64,000 nucleotides of DNA from Paenibacillus sp. MAHUQ-63 (GCF_028765165.1 NZ_JARADB010000005.1:124001-188000), one strand, 5' to 3'; positions 33,873 to 43,548 are shown, counted from the stretch's first letter. Numbers and translations are program-made. Notes: generated by a model from the sequence alone, not told the origin.

Positions 33873-34667
33873 TTATCCCAGCACTACGCGGTCATCCGAC
33901 AGCTTGCTGCCGCTGATCTGTTCGAATTCCCCGAGCAGCTGCTCGACGGTCAAGTTCTTCTTCCGTTCTTCGCTCACATCCAGAATGATGCGGCCCTTAT
34001 CCATCATGATCAGGCGGTTGCCGAGCCTGATCGCCTGCTCCATGTTATGCGTGACCATCAGCGTGGTCAGCTTCATCTCGCGCACGATCTCCTCGGTCAA
34101 TCGTGTAATCAGCTCCGCCCGCGCAGGATCCAGCGCGGCGGTATGCTCGTCCAGCAGCAGAATCTGCGGCTGGGTGAACGTGGCCATCAGCAAGCTGAGG
34201 GCTTGCCGCTCTCCCCCGGAGAGCAGGCCGACCTTGGCGCGCAGACGGCCCTCCAGGCCGATGCCGAGACGCTGCAGCTGCTCCAGGAACACCGCACGGC
34301 GGCGCGCTCCCGTGCCGAAGCTTAGCCCGCGCTTCTTCCCGCGGGTATAGGCCATGGCGAGATTCTCCTCGATGGTCATACGAGGGGCTGTCCCCGCCAT
34401 GGGATCTTGGAAGACGCGGCCGATCCAACGGCTGCGCTCGTACTCCGGCAAATGGTGGATCTTCTCACCATTGATCGCCACTTCACCGGCATCGGGCGTC
34501 ATCACGCCGGAGATGATGTTCATCAGCGTCGATTTGCCGGCGCCGTTACTGCCGATGACCGTGACGAAGTCGCCGGGCTTCAAGGTTAAGTTGATGCCGA
34601 TCAGCGCAATTTTCTCATCGGCGGAACCCGGGTTAAACAGCTTGGATACATTGGAAAGCTGAAGCAT
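33873..34667 (-). CDS. ABC transporter ATPase (TrpZ-like importer)
   Basis: ATP-binding subunit: Walker A VIGSNGAGKSTLMNI, Q-loop near FQDPMAGTAP, signature LLSGGERQALSLLMA, Walker B ILLLDEHTAALDP, and the switch His in MVTHNMEQAI. It overlaps the permease stop by 1 bp (TGATG), so the two are translationally coupled. With the permease and the substrate-binding lipoprotein it forms an importer of the YtrF/TrpXYZ kind (COG1101-COG4120-COG2984). In streptococci such systems take up tryptophan; whether that is so here is not shown. Confidence 0.93.
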   Translation of the reverse strand: MLQLSNVSKLFNPGSADEKIALIGINLTLKPGDFVTVIGSNGAGKSTLMNIISGVMTPDAGEVAINGEKIHHLPEYERSRWIGRVFQDPMAGTAPRMTIEENLAMAYTRGKKRGLSFGTGARRRAVFLEQLQRLGIGLEGRLRAKVGLLSGGERQALSLLMATFTQPQILLLDEHTAALDPARAELITRLTEEIVREMKLTTLMVTHNMEQAIRLGNRLIMMDKGRIILDVSEERKKNLTVEQLLGEFEQISGSKLSDDRVVLG

Positions 34668-35581
34668 CAGCGGCCACCTCCCTTGTTCAATTGCACGGCC
34701 CGCGCCGTCAGTTCAGCCGAACGCCGCTTGGCGGTTGCTTTCTGGCGGATGGAACGCTGCACCGATGGCAGGACTAGCGCGATGATAACGATGATCGCCG
34801 TAATCAGCTTTAAGTCGGAAGCGTCGAGCCACTCCACGCGCAGCGCCAACGCTACGACGATTCTGTACACAATCGAGCCCAGAACAGCGGCCAGCGTCGC
34901 CCGGAATACGGACCTAGCGCCGAAGATCGCTTCCCCGATAATGACGGAAGCCAGACCGATGACGATCATCCCGATTCCCATGGAGATGTCCGCAAATCCG
35001 GAATGCTGGGCAATCAGCGCGCCGGACAAAGCCACTAAACCGTTCGACAAGCTAATGCCCAGAATGGTCGTATTATCCGTATTCGCCCCGAAACTGCGAA
35101 TCATCCGGGCATTATCCCCAGTCGCTCGCAGGGATAGTCCCAGATCCGTGTGAAGGAAGCCGTCCAACAGCAGCTTGAACAGAATGACAACGATGAAACC
35201 GACGGCAATAGGAGAAATCGACGTGAACATCGTGTCCGCACCCAGCAGCGAAATGTTCGGTTTCCCCATAATCCGCATATTAATGGAATAGAGCGCGATC
35301 ATCATCAAAATACCGGATAAAAGTCCGTTAACTTTCCCTTTGGTATGCAGCAAGCCCGTACAAGCACCGGCAGCAAGGCCGCCGGCAAAGGCCGCCACGC
35401 AAGCCAGCAGCGGCGAGTATCCGTTAGCAATCATAATGGCAGCTATCGCGCCGCCGGTTGTAAAGCTCCCGTCCACCGTCAAATCAGGGAAGTCGAGAAT
35501 TCGGAATGTAATATAAACGCCCAGCGCCATCAACGCATAGAGAAGCCCCAGCTCAACGGCGCCGTTCATGGATTCCATCAT
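34667..35581 (-). CDS. ABC transporter permease (TrpY-like)
   Basis: Membrane subunit with about eight or nine helices; the start VELGLLYALMALGVYITFRILDFPDLTVDGSFTTGGA in pieces and the later ATGDNARMIRSFGANTDNT are typical of the branched-chain-like permeases paired with COG2984 binding proteins. AAGGAGGT lies ten bases before ATG 35581. It follows the binding-protein gene after a terminator-like hairpin at 35628-35662, so its level is probably lower than that of the binding protein. The C-terminus is basic and cytosolic. Confidence 0.92.
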   Translation of the reverse strand: MMESMNGAVELGLLYALMALGVYITFRILDFPDLTVDGSFTTGGAIAAIMIANGYSPLLACVAAFAGGLAAGACTGLLHTKGKVNGLLSGILMMIALYSINMRIMGKPNISLLGADTMFTSISPIAVGFIVVILFKLLLDGFLHTDLGLSLRATGDNARMIRSFGANTDNTTILGISLSNGLVALSGALIAQHSGFADISMGIGMIVIGLASVIIGEAIFGARSVFRATLAAVLGSIVYRIVVALALRVEWLDASDLKLITAIIVIIALVLPSVQRSIRQKATAKRRSAELTARAVQLNKGGGR

Positions 35582-35627
35582 AGGTGAACAACCTCCTTAT
35601 TATTTTCACAGATGCGTCCGACGAGAG

Positions 35628-35662
35628 AAAAAAAGGGGCGGACGAAAGTGTCGTCCACCCCT
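35628..35662 (-). terminator. attenuating terminator between binding protein and permease
   Basis: A 12-bp stem with one mismatch (35634-35645 with 35651-35662) is followed on the minus strand by TTTTTTT. It lies 14 bp after the binding-protein stop and before the permease, so part of the transcripts should end here. Confidence 0.85.
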
Positions 35663-35675
35663 CTTATCCTATCCA

Positions 35676-36731
35676 TTACTGAATGATGTTTTTCTCTTTG
35701 TCTTTGACGGCATTTTTCATGGCATCCGTCACTTCGATACCTTGCGCTTTAGCCGCTTTCAGGTTCAGGATCAAATCCAGCTTGTCTGGAACCGTCACTT
35801 TCATGTCGGCAGGCTTTTTGCCGTTTTTCAAAATTTCGACAGCCATTTGCCCTACTTGGTAGCCGTGATCGTAATATTTGAAGCCAACCGTTGCGAATGC
35901 TCCTTTTTCCACGGTATCGCGGTCACTGGAGAAGAACGGAATTTTCTTTTCGTTGGCCACTTGAATGATGCCGTCCACACCGCTAACAACGGTGTTGTCC
36001 AGCGTGATCAAGAACGCGTCCGCACGTCCTACAAGCGATTGAGCGGCTTGCTTCACTTCGGATGTATTGGTTACTGGCGCTTTCACCAGTTTAATGTTAT
36101 GCTTCGTCAGCGCTTCCTCTGCATTTTTGGCCATAATTACTGCGTTCGGCTCGCCTTCGTTGATGACAAGACCAACCGTTTTCACCTTCGGCATGTTAGC
36201 TGCTACGAAATCCATCAATTGAGCGACAGCCATCGGGTTCGTATCCGATGCTCCGGAAACCGTACCTCCCGGTTTATCTACATTCGTGACGATCTTCGCT
36301 GCCAGCGGATCCGTTACGGCTGCGAAAAGGATCGGGGCTTTCTTCACTTGCTGTACGACCGCTTGAGCGGATGGCGTAGCGATTCCAAGCACCAAATCAT
36401 TGTCAGCGGAAGCGATCTTTTGCGCGATGGACAAGTTGTTCGTTTGATCGCCTTGCGCGTTATTAAAGTCGACTTTCAAATTCGTGCCTTCCACGATACC
36501 GGCATCTTTCAGCGCGGCCAGGAAGCCTTGGCGAGTAGCATCCAACGAAGGGTGCTCGACGATTTGTGAAATTGCTACTTTGTACGTCTTCGATGCGGCT
36601 GCCGTCGCTGCCGGAGCTGCTGATGCGCCTCCTGCCGCCGGCGTTGTTGCCGCCTTTTGGCCACAACCGGCCACGACCATAAGAGCTGCTGATAATACAA
36701 GTGATGCAAGTGCTTTCTTTTTCAACCTCAT
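35676..36731 (-). CDS. ABC transporter substrate-binding lipoprotein (TrpX-like)
   Basis: Lipoprotein signal: KKKALASLVLSAALMVVAGC, with the lipobox VAGC and the acylated Cys near residue 23. An Ala/Pro linker follows, then the COG2984 domain: YKVAISQIVEHPSLDATRQG, IAQKIASADNDLVLGIATPSAQA, FAAVTDPLAAKIV, and NEKKIPFFSSDRDTVEKGAFATVG. This class binds small amino-acid-like ligands and delivers them to the permease. The start is ATG 36731 (MRLKKK, only 2-3 bases from GAGGGG) or more likely TTG 36725, eight bases from it. The gene is first of the leftward importer unit. Confidence 0.93.
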   Translation of the reverse strand: MRLKKKALASLVLSAALMVVAGCGQKAATTPAAGGASAAPAATAAASKTYKVAISQIVEHPSLDATRQGFLAALKDAGIVEGTNLKVDFNNAQGDQTNNLSIAQKIASADNDLVLGIATPSAQAVVQQVKKAPILFAAVTDPLAAKIVTNVDKPGGTVSGASDTNPMAVAQLMDFVAANMPKVKTVGLVINEGEPNAVIMAKNAEEALTKHNIKLVKAPVTNTSEVKQAAQSLVGRADAFLITLDNTVVSGVDGIIQVANEKKIPFFSSDRDTVEKGAFATVGFKYYDHGYQVGQMAVEILKNGKKPADMKVTVPDKLDLILNLKAAKAQGIEVTDAMKNAVKDKEKNIIQ

Positions 36732-36932
36732 TACCCCTCTCTTTTGTACCCATTTGGCCAGCTTGAACCCGTCGTCCACTCATCACTTTAACGCTTTTGT
36801 TCATCAAAGTGCCGTGGTATACCGATATAGGCCAAGCCCATTTTCTAATTAACCACAGTTTAATTGGTACGCGTGTTTCCGTCAATTGTTTTATGCACCA
36901 TGTCATAATTTGGCGCAGTCTTTCCGCTATCC

Positions 36933-37907
36933 CTATTTATAAAAACCGCGAAGCAGCTCGTCCATCACCCGGTTCGTCCGCACCCCCGTAACGCCGGTAC
37001 TCGGGCTTGTGCCCAGACCTCTCAGTTCGTCCACAACCATCCCGATCAGAGGCTGCTGTACATGCGCCGGATTCGGAATCGTATATGTCTGCACTTCGCC
37101 GTCCGCCGTCTCCACGCGAAGATCGTCGCCGAATGTCGAGAACGCCACTTTCCCGCGGGAACCTACAATCTCGTTCACATCGCTGCGCTTGTAGCTGTTG
37201 AAGCTCCAAATGCCCGTGCCCATCACGCCGGACTCGAACGCGTAGGCGGTTGTTACGATATCCTCCACTTGATGCTGTCCGCTCTGATTTTTGGCAAAGC
37301 CCTTCACTTCGCCGATCGGTCCGAGCAAATAATCCAGAATATCGAGCGTATGGCTGGCCAAATCCACGAACAGACCGCCTCCCGACAGCTCGGGCTGAAT
37401 GCGCCACGGAAGCTCTTGCCCCTCGTCCTCTCGCAGCATCTGGAGATAGGTCGTATGGACGAAGCGGATCTCGCCTATCACGCCGCTGTCCAGCAGGCTT
37501 TTGATCTGCAGAAACTTTGGCAGCCCCCTGCGGTAATAAGCCACGAATAACGGCACACCCGCTGCTTCGCAAGCGGCGATCATTTCGAGGCACTCCTCAT
37601 GATTACGGGCCATCGGCTTCTCGACATAGACCGGCTTTCCCGCTTTCGCTGCCATCACGGCATAATCCCGATGGAAACCAGGAGGCGTCGCCACGTAAAC
37701 TGCGTTCACATCAGGATCATTCACCAACGCTTCCGCATCGTCGTACCATTTGGCTACCCCGTGCCTTCTGGCATAGTCCTCCGCTAACGCGCCATTGCGC
37801 CGCATAACGGCAACAAGCTCAGACCCGTTCACTTTCTGAAAAGCAGGCCCGCTTTTCACTTCCGTCACGTCGCCGCAGCCGATAATCCCCCATCGAACCT
37901 TATCCAT
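36933..37907 (-). CDS. Gfo/Idh/MocA-family oxidoreductase
   Basis: NAD(P)-dependent dehydrogenase family acting mostly on sugars and inositols. The Rossmann motif is VRWGIIGCGDVTEVKSG at residues 4-20; the EKP motif YVEKPMARNHEECLEM holds the conserved Lys near residue 95. Later GGGLFVDLASHTLDILDYLLG contains the catalytic Asp/His pair (D-x-x-x-H). The length of 324 residues is normal. ATG 37907 is nine bases after GGAGGG. The gene stands alone between the importer and the PaiB-like gene; the substrate is not predictable. Confidence 0.93.
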   Translation of the reverse strand: MDKVRWGIIGCGDVTEVKSGPAFQKVNGSELVAVMRRNGALAEDYARRHGVAKWYDDAEALVNDPDVNAVYVATPPGFHRDYAVMAAKAGKPVYVEKPMARNHEECLEMIAACEAAGVPLFVAYYRRGLPKFLQIKSLLDSGVIGEIRFVHTTYLQMLREDEGQELPWRIQPELSGGGLFVDLASHTLDILDYLLGPIGEVKGFAKNQSGQHQVEDIVTTAYAFESGVMGTGIWSFNSYKRSDVNEIVGSRGKVAFSTFGDDLRVETADGEVQTYTIPNPAHVQQPLIGMVVDELRGLGTSPSTGVTGVRTNRVMDELLRGFYK

Positions 37908-38084
37908 ACATCGATTCCCTCCAGCTCTATGCAATTTGTTACTTCATAACATTCGACACACGCGCCTCTCCTCCTCCGAACCTATTTCAATTGGTACAAA
38001 AGATATCGCTGCAATTGGCACTATGTCTATCCCACCCATGTTGCTATAATGTCGGAAAATCTAACGAAACAGGTGAGCCAACGC

Positions 38085-38708
38085 ATGTATGTCCCTGCCC
38101 ATTTCGAAATACAGGATGTTCGTCTGATGTACGATATCATGGAACAAAACGGCTTCGCCACGCTGGTCTCCCAGCATCAAGGCCGTCCGTTCGCTACGCA
38201 TCTCCCCCTTACGCTCGATAGGGAGAACGGCTGTCTTCTCGGCCACTTCGCGCGTCCTAACCCGCAATGGACCGATCTGGAGGGTCAGGAGGCGCTCGTT
38301 ATTTTCCAAGGACCTCATTGCTACATCTCCCCTTCCTGGTACGAGACCGGCACCTCGGTTCCAACGTGGAACTATGTAGCTGTCCATGTCTATGGGCGGG
38401 TCCAGATGGTTCATGACACCGAAGAAACCCTCTCTGCCATGCAGGACTTGGTCGTCAAATACGAGGCGTCCGATAGCCCGTATAAGCTGGCCGACGTGGA
38501 CGCCGCCTATTTGGCCGGGTTAAGCAAGGGGGTTCAAAGCTTCCGGATCGGCATCACCCGCATGGAAGGCAAGGCGAAGCTGAGCCAAAACCATCCTGCC
38601 GAGCGTCAGGAGCTCGTCATTCGACGGTTGGAGCAGCTTAACCGGGAAAATGAGAATCAGATCGCGGCGCTGATGAGGCAGAACCTTGCGGCTCGCGGCG
38701 GACAGTGA
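38085..38708 (+). CDS. PaiB-family FMN-binding protein
   Basis: A split-barrel flavin-binding protein like Bacillus PaiB, a negative regulator of sporulation and protease genes. Blocks are MYVPAHFEIQDVRLMYDIM at the start, GFATLVSQHQGRPFATHLPLTLD, LGHFARPNPQW, and the signature YISPSWYETGTSVPTWNYVAVHVYG in pieces. The C-terminal helix ends ENENQIAALMRQNLAARGG. ATG 38085 is seven bases from AGGTGAG; the frame opens earlier at 38049. No PaiA gene lies next to it. Regulatory function is inferred from the family. Confidence 0.92.
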   Translation: MYVPAHFEIQDVRLMYDIMEQNGFATLVSQHQGRPFATHLPLTLDRENGCLLGHFARPNPQWTDLEGQEALVIFQGPHCYISPSWYETGTSVPTWNYVAVHVYGRVQMVHDTEETLSAMQDLVVKYEASDSPYKLADVDAAYLAGLSKGVQSFRIGITRMEGKAKLSQNHPAERQELVIRRLEQLNRENENQIAALMRQNLAARGGQ

Positions 38709-38910
38709 GACTGGCGGGAGGATGTGGGTTGCGACGGATAGGGAGGCTAGCGGGGCATGCGCAGATTGTGACGGACAGTGAGGCTGGCGGGAGGATGTGG
38801 GTTGCGACGGATAGGGAGGCTAGCGGGGCATGCGCAGATTGTGACGGACAGTGAGGCTGGCGGGAGGATGTGGGTTGCGACGGACAGGGAGGCTGGCAGA
38901 GCATGCGGGT
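38701..38910. repeat. 73-bp tandem repeat (about 2.8 units)
   Basis: GACAGTGAG recurs at 38701, 38774 and 38847. Each unit holds CTGGCGGGAGGATGTGGG and GCGGGGCATGCGCAG. The first unit overlaps the last codons of the PaiB-like gene, so the array may have grown from the gene's end. It is nearly identical between units. Confidence 0.85.
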
Positions 38911-38963
38911 TGCCTGCAGAGCGGTGCCCGCTCCGGTTGAGACTCTCCGTTGAGGAGCTCCTC

Positions 38964-39750
38964 GAGCCGTGGCGTAACTGGAATTTCTCCCGTTATTTCG
39001 GCGGTTATTGGCCCAGTTGTGCGAATAGAGGGAATTCCTCCCGTTATTTCATCCACTTTTCGCGTAAAGACAGCAAGTTGAGGGAAATTAACAGGAGTTT
39101 TTCCTGTTATCCATCGTTTGTGGATCGATCAGACTTCATTTAACAGGAGAAATTCCCGTTATGGGCGAGACTCTTGTTGAGGGAGGCCTGCTCCGGTATA
39201 GGTGAGACTCTTGTCGAGGGATGCCCGCTCCCTGTATGAGACTCTCCTTGAGGAGGGCCGCTTTCTTATCCTCGGGCCGTGGCGTAACTGGAATTTCTCC
39301 CGTTATTTCCGAGGTTATTGGCCCAGTTGCGCGAATAGAGGGAATTCCTCCCGTTATTTCATCCACTTTTCGCGAAATGACAGCAAGTTGAGGGAGATTA
39401 ACGGGAGTTTTTCCTGTTATCCATCGTTTGGGTGTTCATCAGCTGCATTTAACAGGAGAATTTCCCGTTATGGGCGAGACTCTTGTCGAGGGATGCTTGC
39501 TCCCTGTATGAGACTCTCATTGAGGAGGGCTGTTTTCTTATCCTCGGGCCGTGGCGTAACTGGAATTTCTCCCGTTATTTCCGAGGTTATTGGCCCAGTT
39601 GTGCGAATAGAGGGAATTCCTCCCGTTATTTCATCCACTTTTCGCGAAAAGACAGCAAGTTGGGGGAAATTAACAGGAGTTTTTCCTGTTATCCATCGTT
39701 TGTGGATCGATCAGACTTCATTTAACAGGAGAAATCCCCGTTATGAGCGA
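38964..39750. repeat. three tandem copies of a 270-310 bp intergenic element
   Basis: CCGTGGCGTAACTGG marks unit starts at 38968, 39278 and 39549. Each unit contains four partial palindromes of the kind TAACAGGA-N-TCCTGTTA or GGAATTTCTCCCGTTA. A related pair of units is at 61083-61625. Frames are open through the repeats (coding for WNFSRYF-type peptides) but have no ribosome site, and they mirror the repeat rather than a gene. Confidence 0.88.
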
Positions 39751-39863
39751 GACTTTCGTTAAGGCAGCCCCACCTGCCTCATCACGCCTCCAACAAAAAA
39801 GCGGCCGAACAGATCAACTGTCCAGCCACTCTATCCACCCCAAAAACCATGCCTCCCGCAGCG

Positions 39864-41705
39864 CTAATGAATCTCGCGCTGCAGCGACCCCGCGGCAGCG
39901 GGTCCCTTGCCTGCCTCAGCCAACACAGGCGAAGCGTCCGCAGCCAGCTGCTCCTGAATCTGCAGCTGCTGCGTGGCGAACTCGCGATACATCTCATGCG
40001 TCTCCAGCAGCTCCTGATGGGTACCGCTTCCTGTGACGACGCCTTTGTCCAGGAAGATGATCTGGTCGGCATCGACGACCGTCGAGAGGCGGTGAGCGAT
40101 GACGAGCGTCGTACGTCCCTGCATGAGGTTCTGCAGCGCTTGCTGCACGACAACCTCGGACTTGCTGTCCAGACTCGATGTCGCTTCGTCGAGCATAAGA
40201 ATTTTCGGATCGCGCAGCAAAGCCCGCGCAATCGCAATCCGCTGCCGCTGTCCGCCCGACAGCTTGATGCCGCGCTCGCCGACCTCGGTGTCATACTGCT
40301 GCGGCAGCTCCTCAATGAACGCGTCCGCATAAGCCATCTGCGAAGCCTGCTTGATCTCCTCCAGCGTCACTTCCCGCTGCAGGCCGTAGCACAGATTATC
40401 CCGAATCGTACCCGCGATAAGCGGACTTTCCTGGGATACGTACCCGATCTGACTCCGCCAGGAGACGAGTGAGAACCGGTCAATGGCATCCGCGCCTAAC
40501 GTGATGGAGCCCGCCTGCGGCGAATAGAACCGTTCGAGCAGCGAGAATGTCGTCGTCTTCCCGCTTCCGCTCGGACCGACGATGGCCGTCACTTTGCCCG
40601 CTTCCATCGTGAAGGAGACATCTTTCAGCACGGACTCTCCCTCTTTGTAGCCGTAAGTGACTCCGTCGAAACGGATCGACTGTGAAGCATTCGTGACATT
40701 GGCGCCGGCATACGGATTCTCCTCTTCATAATCCAGCACCTTCAGGATCGTATCGGTCGCTCCCATCGCTTTTTGCGCTTGATTGAAGAATTGGGTGATT
40801 TGCGTAATCGGCATCACGATCTGGAATAAGTACAACATGAAAGCGACTAATTGACCCGCCGATATCGCCCCGGACGCCACACGCATCCCACCGTAACCGA
40901 ACAGCACGACAAACAGCATGAGCATGACAAAGGTAACGAGCGGGGCCATCAGCGCTTGGATTTTGCCTTCGCGCAGGCCGAATTGGAACAGCTTTTGAAT
41001 GCCGGAGCTGCCTTCTTTATACTCCACAGGCTCCGCGTTCGCCGCCTTCACCAAGCGGATCTCGGAGAGAACGCGATTCAGTACCGATGTGAAGCTGGCG
41101 GTCTCGGCCTGCATACCTTTGGAGATTTTGAACATTTGCCGCCCCAGCGGAAAGAGGATTAGGAAGGCGATCGGGAACACGCTGAACATAATGAGCGTCA
41201 TTTTCCAATCCATATATAACAGTACGACGATTGAACCAACTATAGAAATAAGACCTGTAACAAAGCCTGACGTATGCTCGGCGATCAACCCTTTGATCAC
41301 CGCAGTATCGTTCGTCATTCGGGAGATCGTATCCCCCGTTTGGTGATTGTCGTAGTAACCGACAGGCAGCACCAGCAGCTTCTTCCACAACCGGTCCCGA
41401 ATGCCCGCCACGACTTTCTGCCCCGCATAATTCAGCAGATAGACGGAAACCCCGGATGCGACGGCCGAACCGACGAAGGCGACCGCCATACCGCCGATCT
41501 GCATCCAGTTCAAGGCGTCGATCGAGAAGCTGTCGACGACATTCTTCGTAAACAGCGGGATCACCAAACTCACCAACGTTGACATAATGCTTAATCCTAA
41601 TGCTATGCTTAACAACAGCTTCGGAGGCTCAGCCTGCAGGATCAAGCGGAAAAACCCCCGCCAATTGCCCGCTCCCTGAGCCGCCGCGTTCCTTGCTTCT
41701 CTCAC
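39864..41705 (-). CDS. ABC exporter, fused membrane and ATPase domains (MsbA/BmrA type)
   Basis: A 613-residue half-transporter that works as a dimer. Six helices lie in residues about 25-330, including LLLSIALGLSIMSTLVSLVIPLF and ALMAPLVTFVMLMLFVVLFG. The ATPase domain has Walker A VGPSGSGKTTTFSLLE, Q-loop SQESPLIAGTIRDNL, signature LSGGQRQRIAIARALL, Walker B ILMLDEATSSLD and the His in VIAHRLSTV. Export of lipids or drugs is inferred from the family. The gene stands alone after the repeat block; its C-terminal tail (ADASPVLAEAGKGPAAAGS) is low in complexity. Confidence 0.95.
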   Translation of the reverse strand: MREARNAAAQGAGNWRGFFRLILQAEPPKLLLSIALGLSIMSTLVSLVIPLFTKNVVDSFSIDALNWMQIGGMAVAFVGSAVASGVSVYLLNYAGQKVVAGIRDRLWKKLLVLPVGYYDNHQTGDTISRMTNDTAVIKGLIAEHTSGFVTGLISIVGSIVVLLYMDWKMTLIMFSVFPIAFLILFPLGRQMFKISKGMQAETASFTSVLNRVLSEIRLVKAANAEPVEYKEGSSGIQKLFQFGLREGKIQALMAPLVTFVMLMLFVVLFGYGGMRVASGAISAGQLVAFMLYLFQIVMPITQITQFFNQAQKAMGATDTILKVLDYEEENPYAGANVTNASQSIRFDGVTYGYKEGESVLKDVSFTMEAGKVTAIVGPSGSGKTTTFSLLERFYSPQAGSITLGADAIDRFSLVSWRSQIGYVSQESPLIAGTIRDNLCYGLQREVTLEEIKQASQMAYADAFIEELPQQYDTEVGERGIKLSGGQRQRIAIARALLRDPKILMLDEATSSLDSKSEVVVQQALQNLMQGRTTLVIAHRLSTVVDADQIIFLDKGVVTGSGTHQELLETHEMYREFATQQLQIQEQLAADASPVLAEAGKGPAAAGSLQREIH

Positions 41706-41855
41706 AGTTCATCTACTCCTTTACCCGACCGGATATGGATCCGTCTCGTCTATATGTTCTTTTCAGTTTCTCTTGGCAAAAAGAACTATACACCTGTATT
41801 TTAAACGGAATATAAACAGGATCGAATCGGTCCGGCGATGTAGAGGAGTTAAAGG

Positions 41856-42251
41856 CTAAGTCTCCGTTGTGATCTGCCATACGATGCCGAACGGATCTTC
41901 CAGACGCCCGAACATCGTCCCCCAGAACATACGCTCGAACGGCATGATCACCCTGCCGCCCTCGGATAAAGCCGCGAAAATTCGGCGCCCCTCCGCTTCA
42001 CTCGCAAATTCCAGCGACAAGTCCATGCCTTGTCCCCGGTTCACCGCGTCGGTGCCCGAGTCCGCCATGAAGAAACGAAGCCCTAACGCATGCAGCTCCA
42101 AATGCATCACACGGTTGCGGTCCGCCTCATCGGCACCCGGCATATCTGCGAACGTGCGCAGCGAAACGATTTCGCCGCCCAGCGCCTTGACGTAGAAATC
42201 CGCCTGCGCCCTAGCGCTGCTGCTGTATATATAGGGAGTCAGTTTTGCCAT
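41856..42251 (-). CDS. VOC-family (PhnB-like) protein
   Basis: A 131-residue glyoxalase-fold protein. It begins MAKLTPYIYSSSARAQADFYVKALGG, the usual first beta-alpha unit, and ends PFERMFWGTMFGRLEDPFGIVWQI, a clear PhnB/YdcN type C-terminus with the metal-site Glu/His positions partly replaced. AGGAGG is seen before ATG 42251. Members include enzymes and antibiotic-binding proteins; the function here is unknown. It lies between the exporter and the diguanylate cyclase with no shared operon evident. Confidence 0.9.
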   Translation of the reverse strand: MAKLTPYIYSSSARAQADFYVKALGGEIVSLRTFADMPGADEADRNRVMHLELHALGLRFFMADSGTDAVNRGQGMDLSLEFASEAEGRRIFAALSEGGRVIMPFERMFWGTMFGRLEDPFGIVWQITTET

Positions 42252-42321
42252 CGTAAAAATCCTCCTAAAGTTTCATTATATTTTCCTCAATGTACTCAAA
42301 ATATAGGATATCCGTAAAGGC

Positions 42322-43353
42322 CTATCCCCAGACGACACGGTCTCTTCCTTGCTCTTTGGCCGCATAGAGCAGCATATCCGCCGCGGCTACAAGCTCCTCC
42401 GATTTCTGATCCTTCTTGCGAACTGTCGCGCCGAAGCTCATCGACACGCCAAACTTGTCATCGTCAGAGCCGAATTCAAGCTTCTTGAGCTCCGCGATGA
42501 ACCGCTGCAGCAATGCGATGGCCGGCTGGCGGTCCGGTGTGAACAAAATAATCGTAAACTCCTCGCCTCCATAACGAAAAGCACGGCCCTGATCCTCCGG
42601 AATGACGGTTTCCAGCAGATGGCCGATCGCTATAAGGACCGCATCGCCGACTTGATGGCCATAGCGATCATTTATTTTTTTGAAATAATCGATATCGCAC
42701 ATCACAAGCGTAAAATGCTTGCGCTGCGTAATCGTTTCCCGGATTTGCTCCTGAAAGCTGCGATGATTGTAGAGTCCTGTGAGATAGTCCTTTTTCGCCA
42801 GATTCTCAAAGATCCCCTTCTCTACGAAATGCTTGCGCTCGCGGGCCACGATGATCCCGCCGATAACCCCGATCATGACGGTGAAGGCGAAATTAAATAA
42901 ATGCCGCGGCAGATCGGCCGCCATGAATCCGCCGTCCACTACGAAAACGACCCCGATATAGCCGATGAGGACCATATACGTTGCCACCATAGCGCCTGTG
43001 AAGCTCCAGTAGAGCGAGGCGTGCAGAAGAATCAAATATGAAATCGGTTGCAATGGGCTTTTCGTACCGCCGGTCAGGGAGATAATCATGATGAAGGCGA
43101 CGTAATCCATGACCACGCCTAGCCTTGTCATATAACGGTATAAAGCGGAATTAATCGGTGACCGGTGCAAAATATACTCCGTAACTCCCATATAACAAAC
43201 GGCAACGGAAAAAAGGACGGCAAATAGAATGAGGTCCATCTTCCCGTGCTGATAATATTTCAGATATAAAAGCGTAGAGGTCGGTACGAAAAACCACCTT
43301 ACACAACTATAGGCAATCTCTAAAATGTGGTCGGACCTTCTTGTTTTGAACAT
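42322..43353 (-). CDS. membrane diguanylate cyclase (GGDEF)
   Basis: The N-terminal half has about six helices (for example MDLILFAVLFSVAVCYMGV and AFIMIISLTGGTKSPLQPISYLILLH), a membrane sensor of the MASE type. The C-terminal GGDEF domain begins DYLTGLYNHRSFQEQI; the active site is RYGGEEFTI, and CDIDYFKKINDRYGHQVGDAVL carries the metal Asp. It should make c-di-GMP from two GTP. The I-site RxxD is absent in the residues before the active site (IPEDQGRAF), so product inhibition at that site is not expected. No c-di-GMP receptor adjoins. Confidence 0.93.
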   Translation of the reverse strand: MFKTRRSDHILEIAYSCVRWFFVPTSTLLYLKYYQHGKMDLILFAVLFSVAVCYMGVTEYILHRSPINSALYRYMTRLGVVMDYVAFIMIISLTGGTKSPLQPISYLILLHASLYWSFTGAMVATYMVLIGYIGVVFVVDGGFMAADLPRHLFNFAFTVMIGVIGGIIVARERKHFVEKGIFENLAKKDYLTGLYNHRSFQEQIRETITQRKHFTLVMCDIDYFKKINDRYGHQVGDAVLIAIGHLLETVIPEDQGRAFRYGGEEFTIILFTPDRQPAIALLQRFIAELKKLEFGSDDDKFGVSMSFGATVRKKDQKSEELVAAADMLLYAAKEQGRDRVVWG

Positions 43354-43548
43354 ACTGCCTTCACTTCCCTGGAAATGGAGTCCTTCGTGACATGGAATTC
43401 TAGGACCGTTCCAGGAACTCCTTCATTAAGCAATCCAGCATAGATTCCTGTCGTCGTCAGCACATCGTTCAATTTTGTTTTTTGCAGTTTCAATCTATAC
43501 AATGGAAGGGTAAGACATCCTATAGCTAATCGACGAGGAGGTATTTCG

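Noticed and set aside
39202..39762. Open frame of 186 codons inside the palindrome-rich repeat
   Set aside because: The product mirrors the DNA repeat, there is no ribosome site and no domain; similar frames occur in each unit.
43320..43502. Leftward frame of 60 codons overlapping the start of the diguanylate cyclase gene
   Set aside because: It needs a TTG start without ribosome site and overlaps the cyclase start; possible but not supported.
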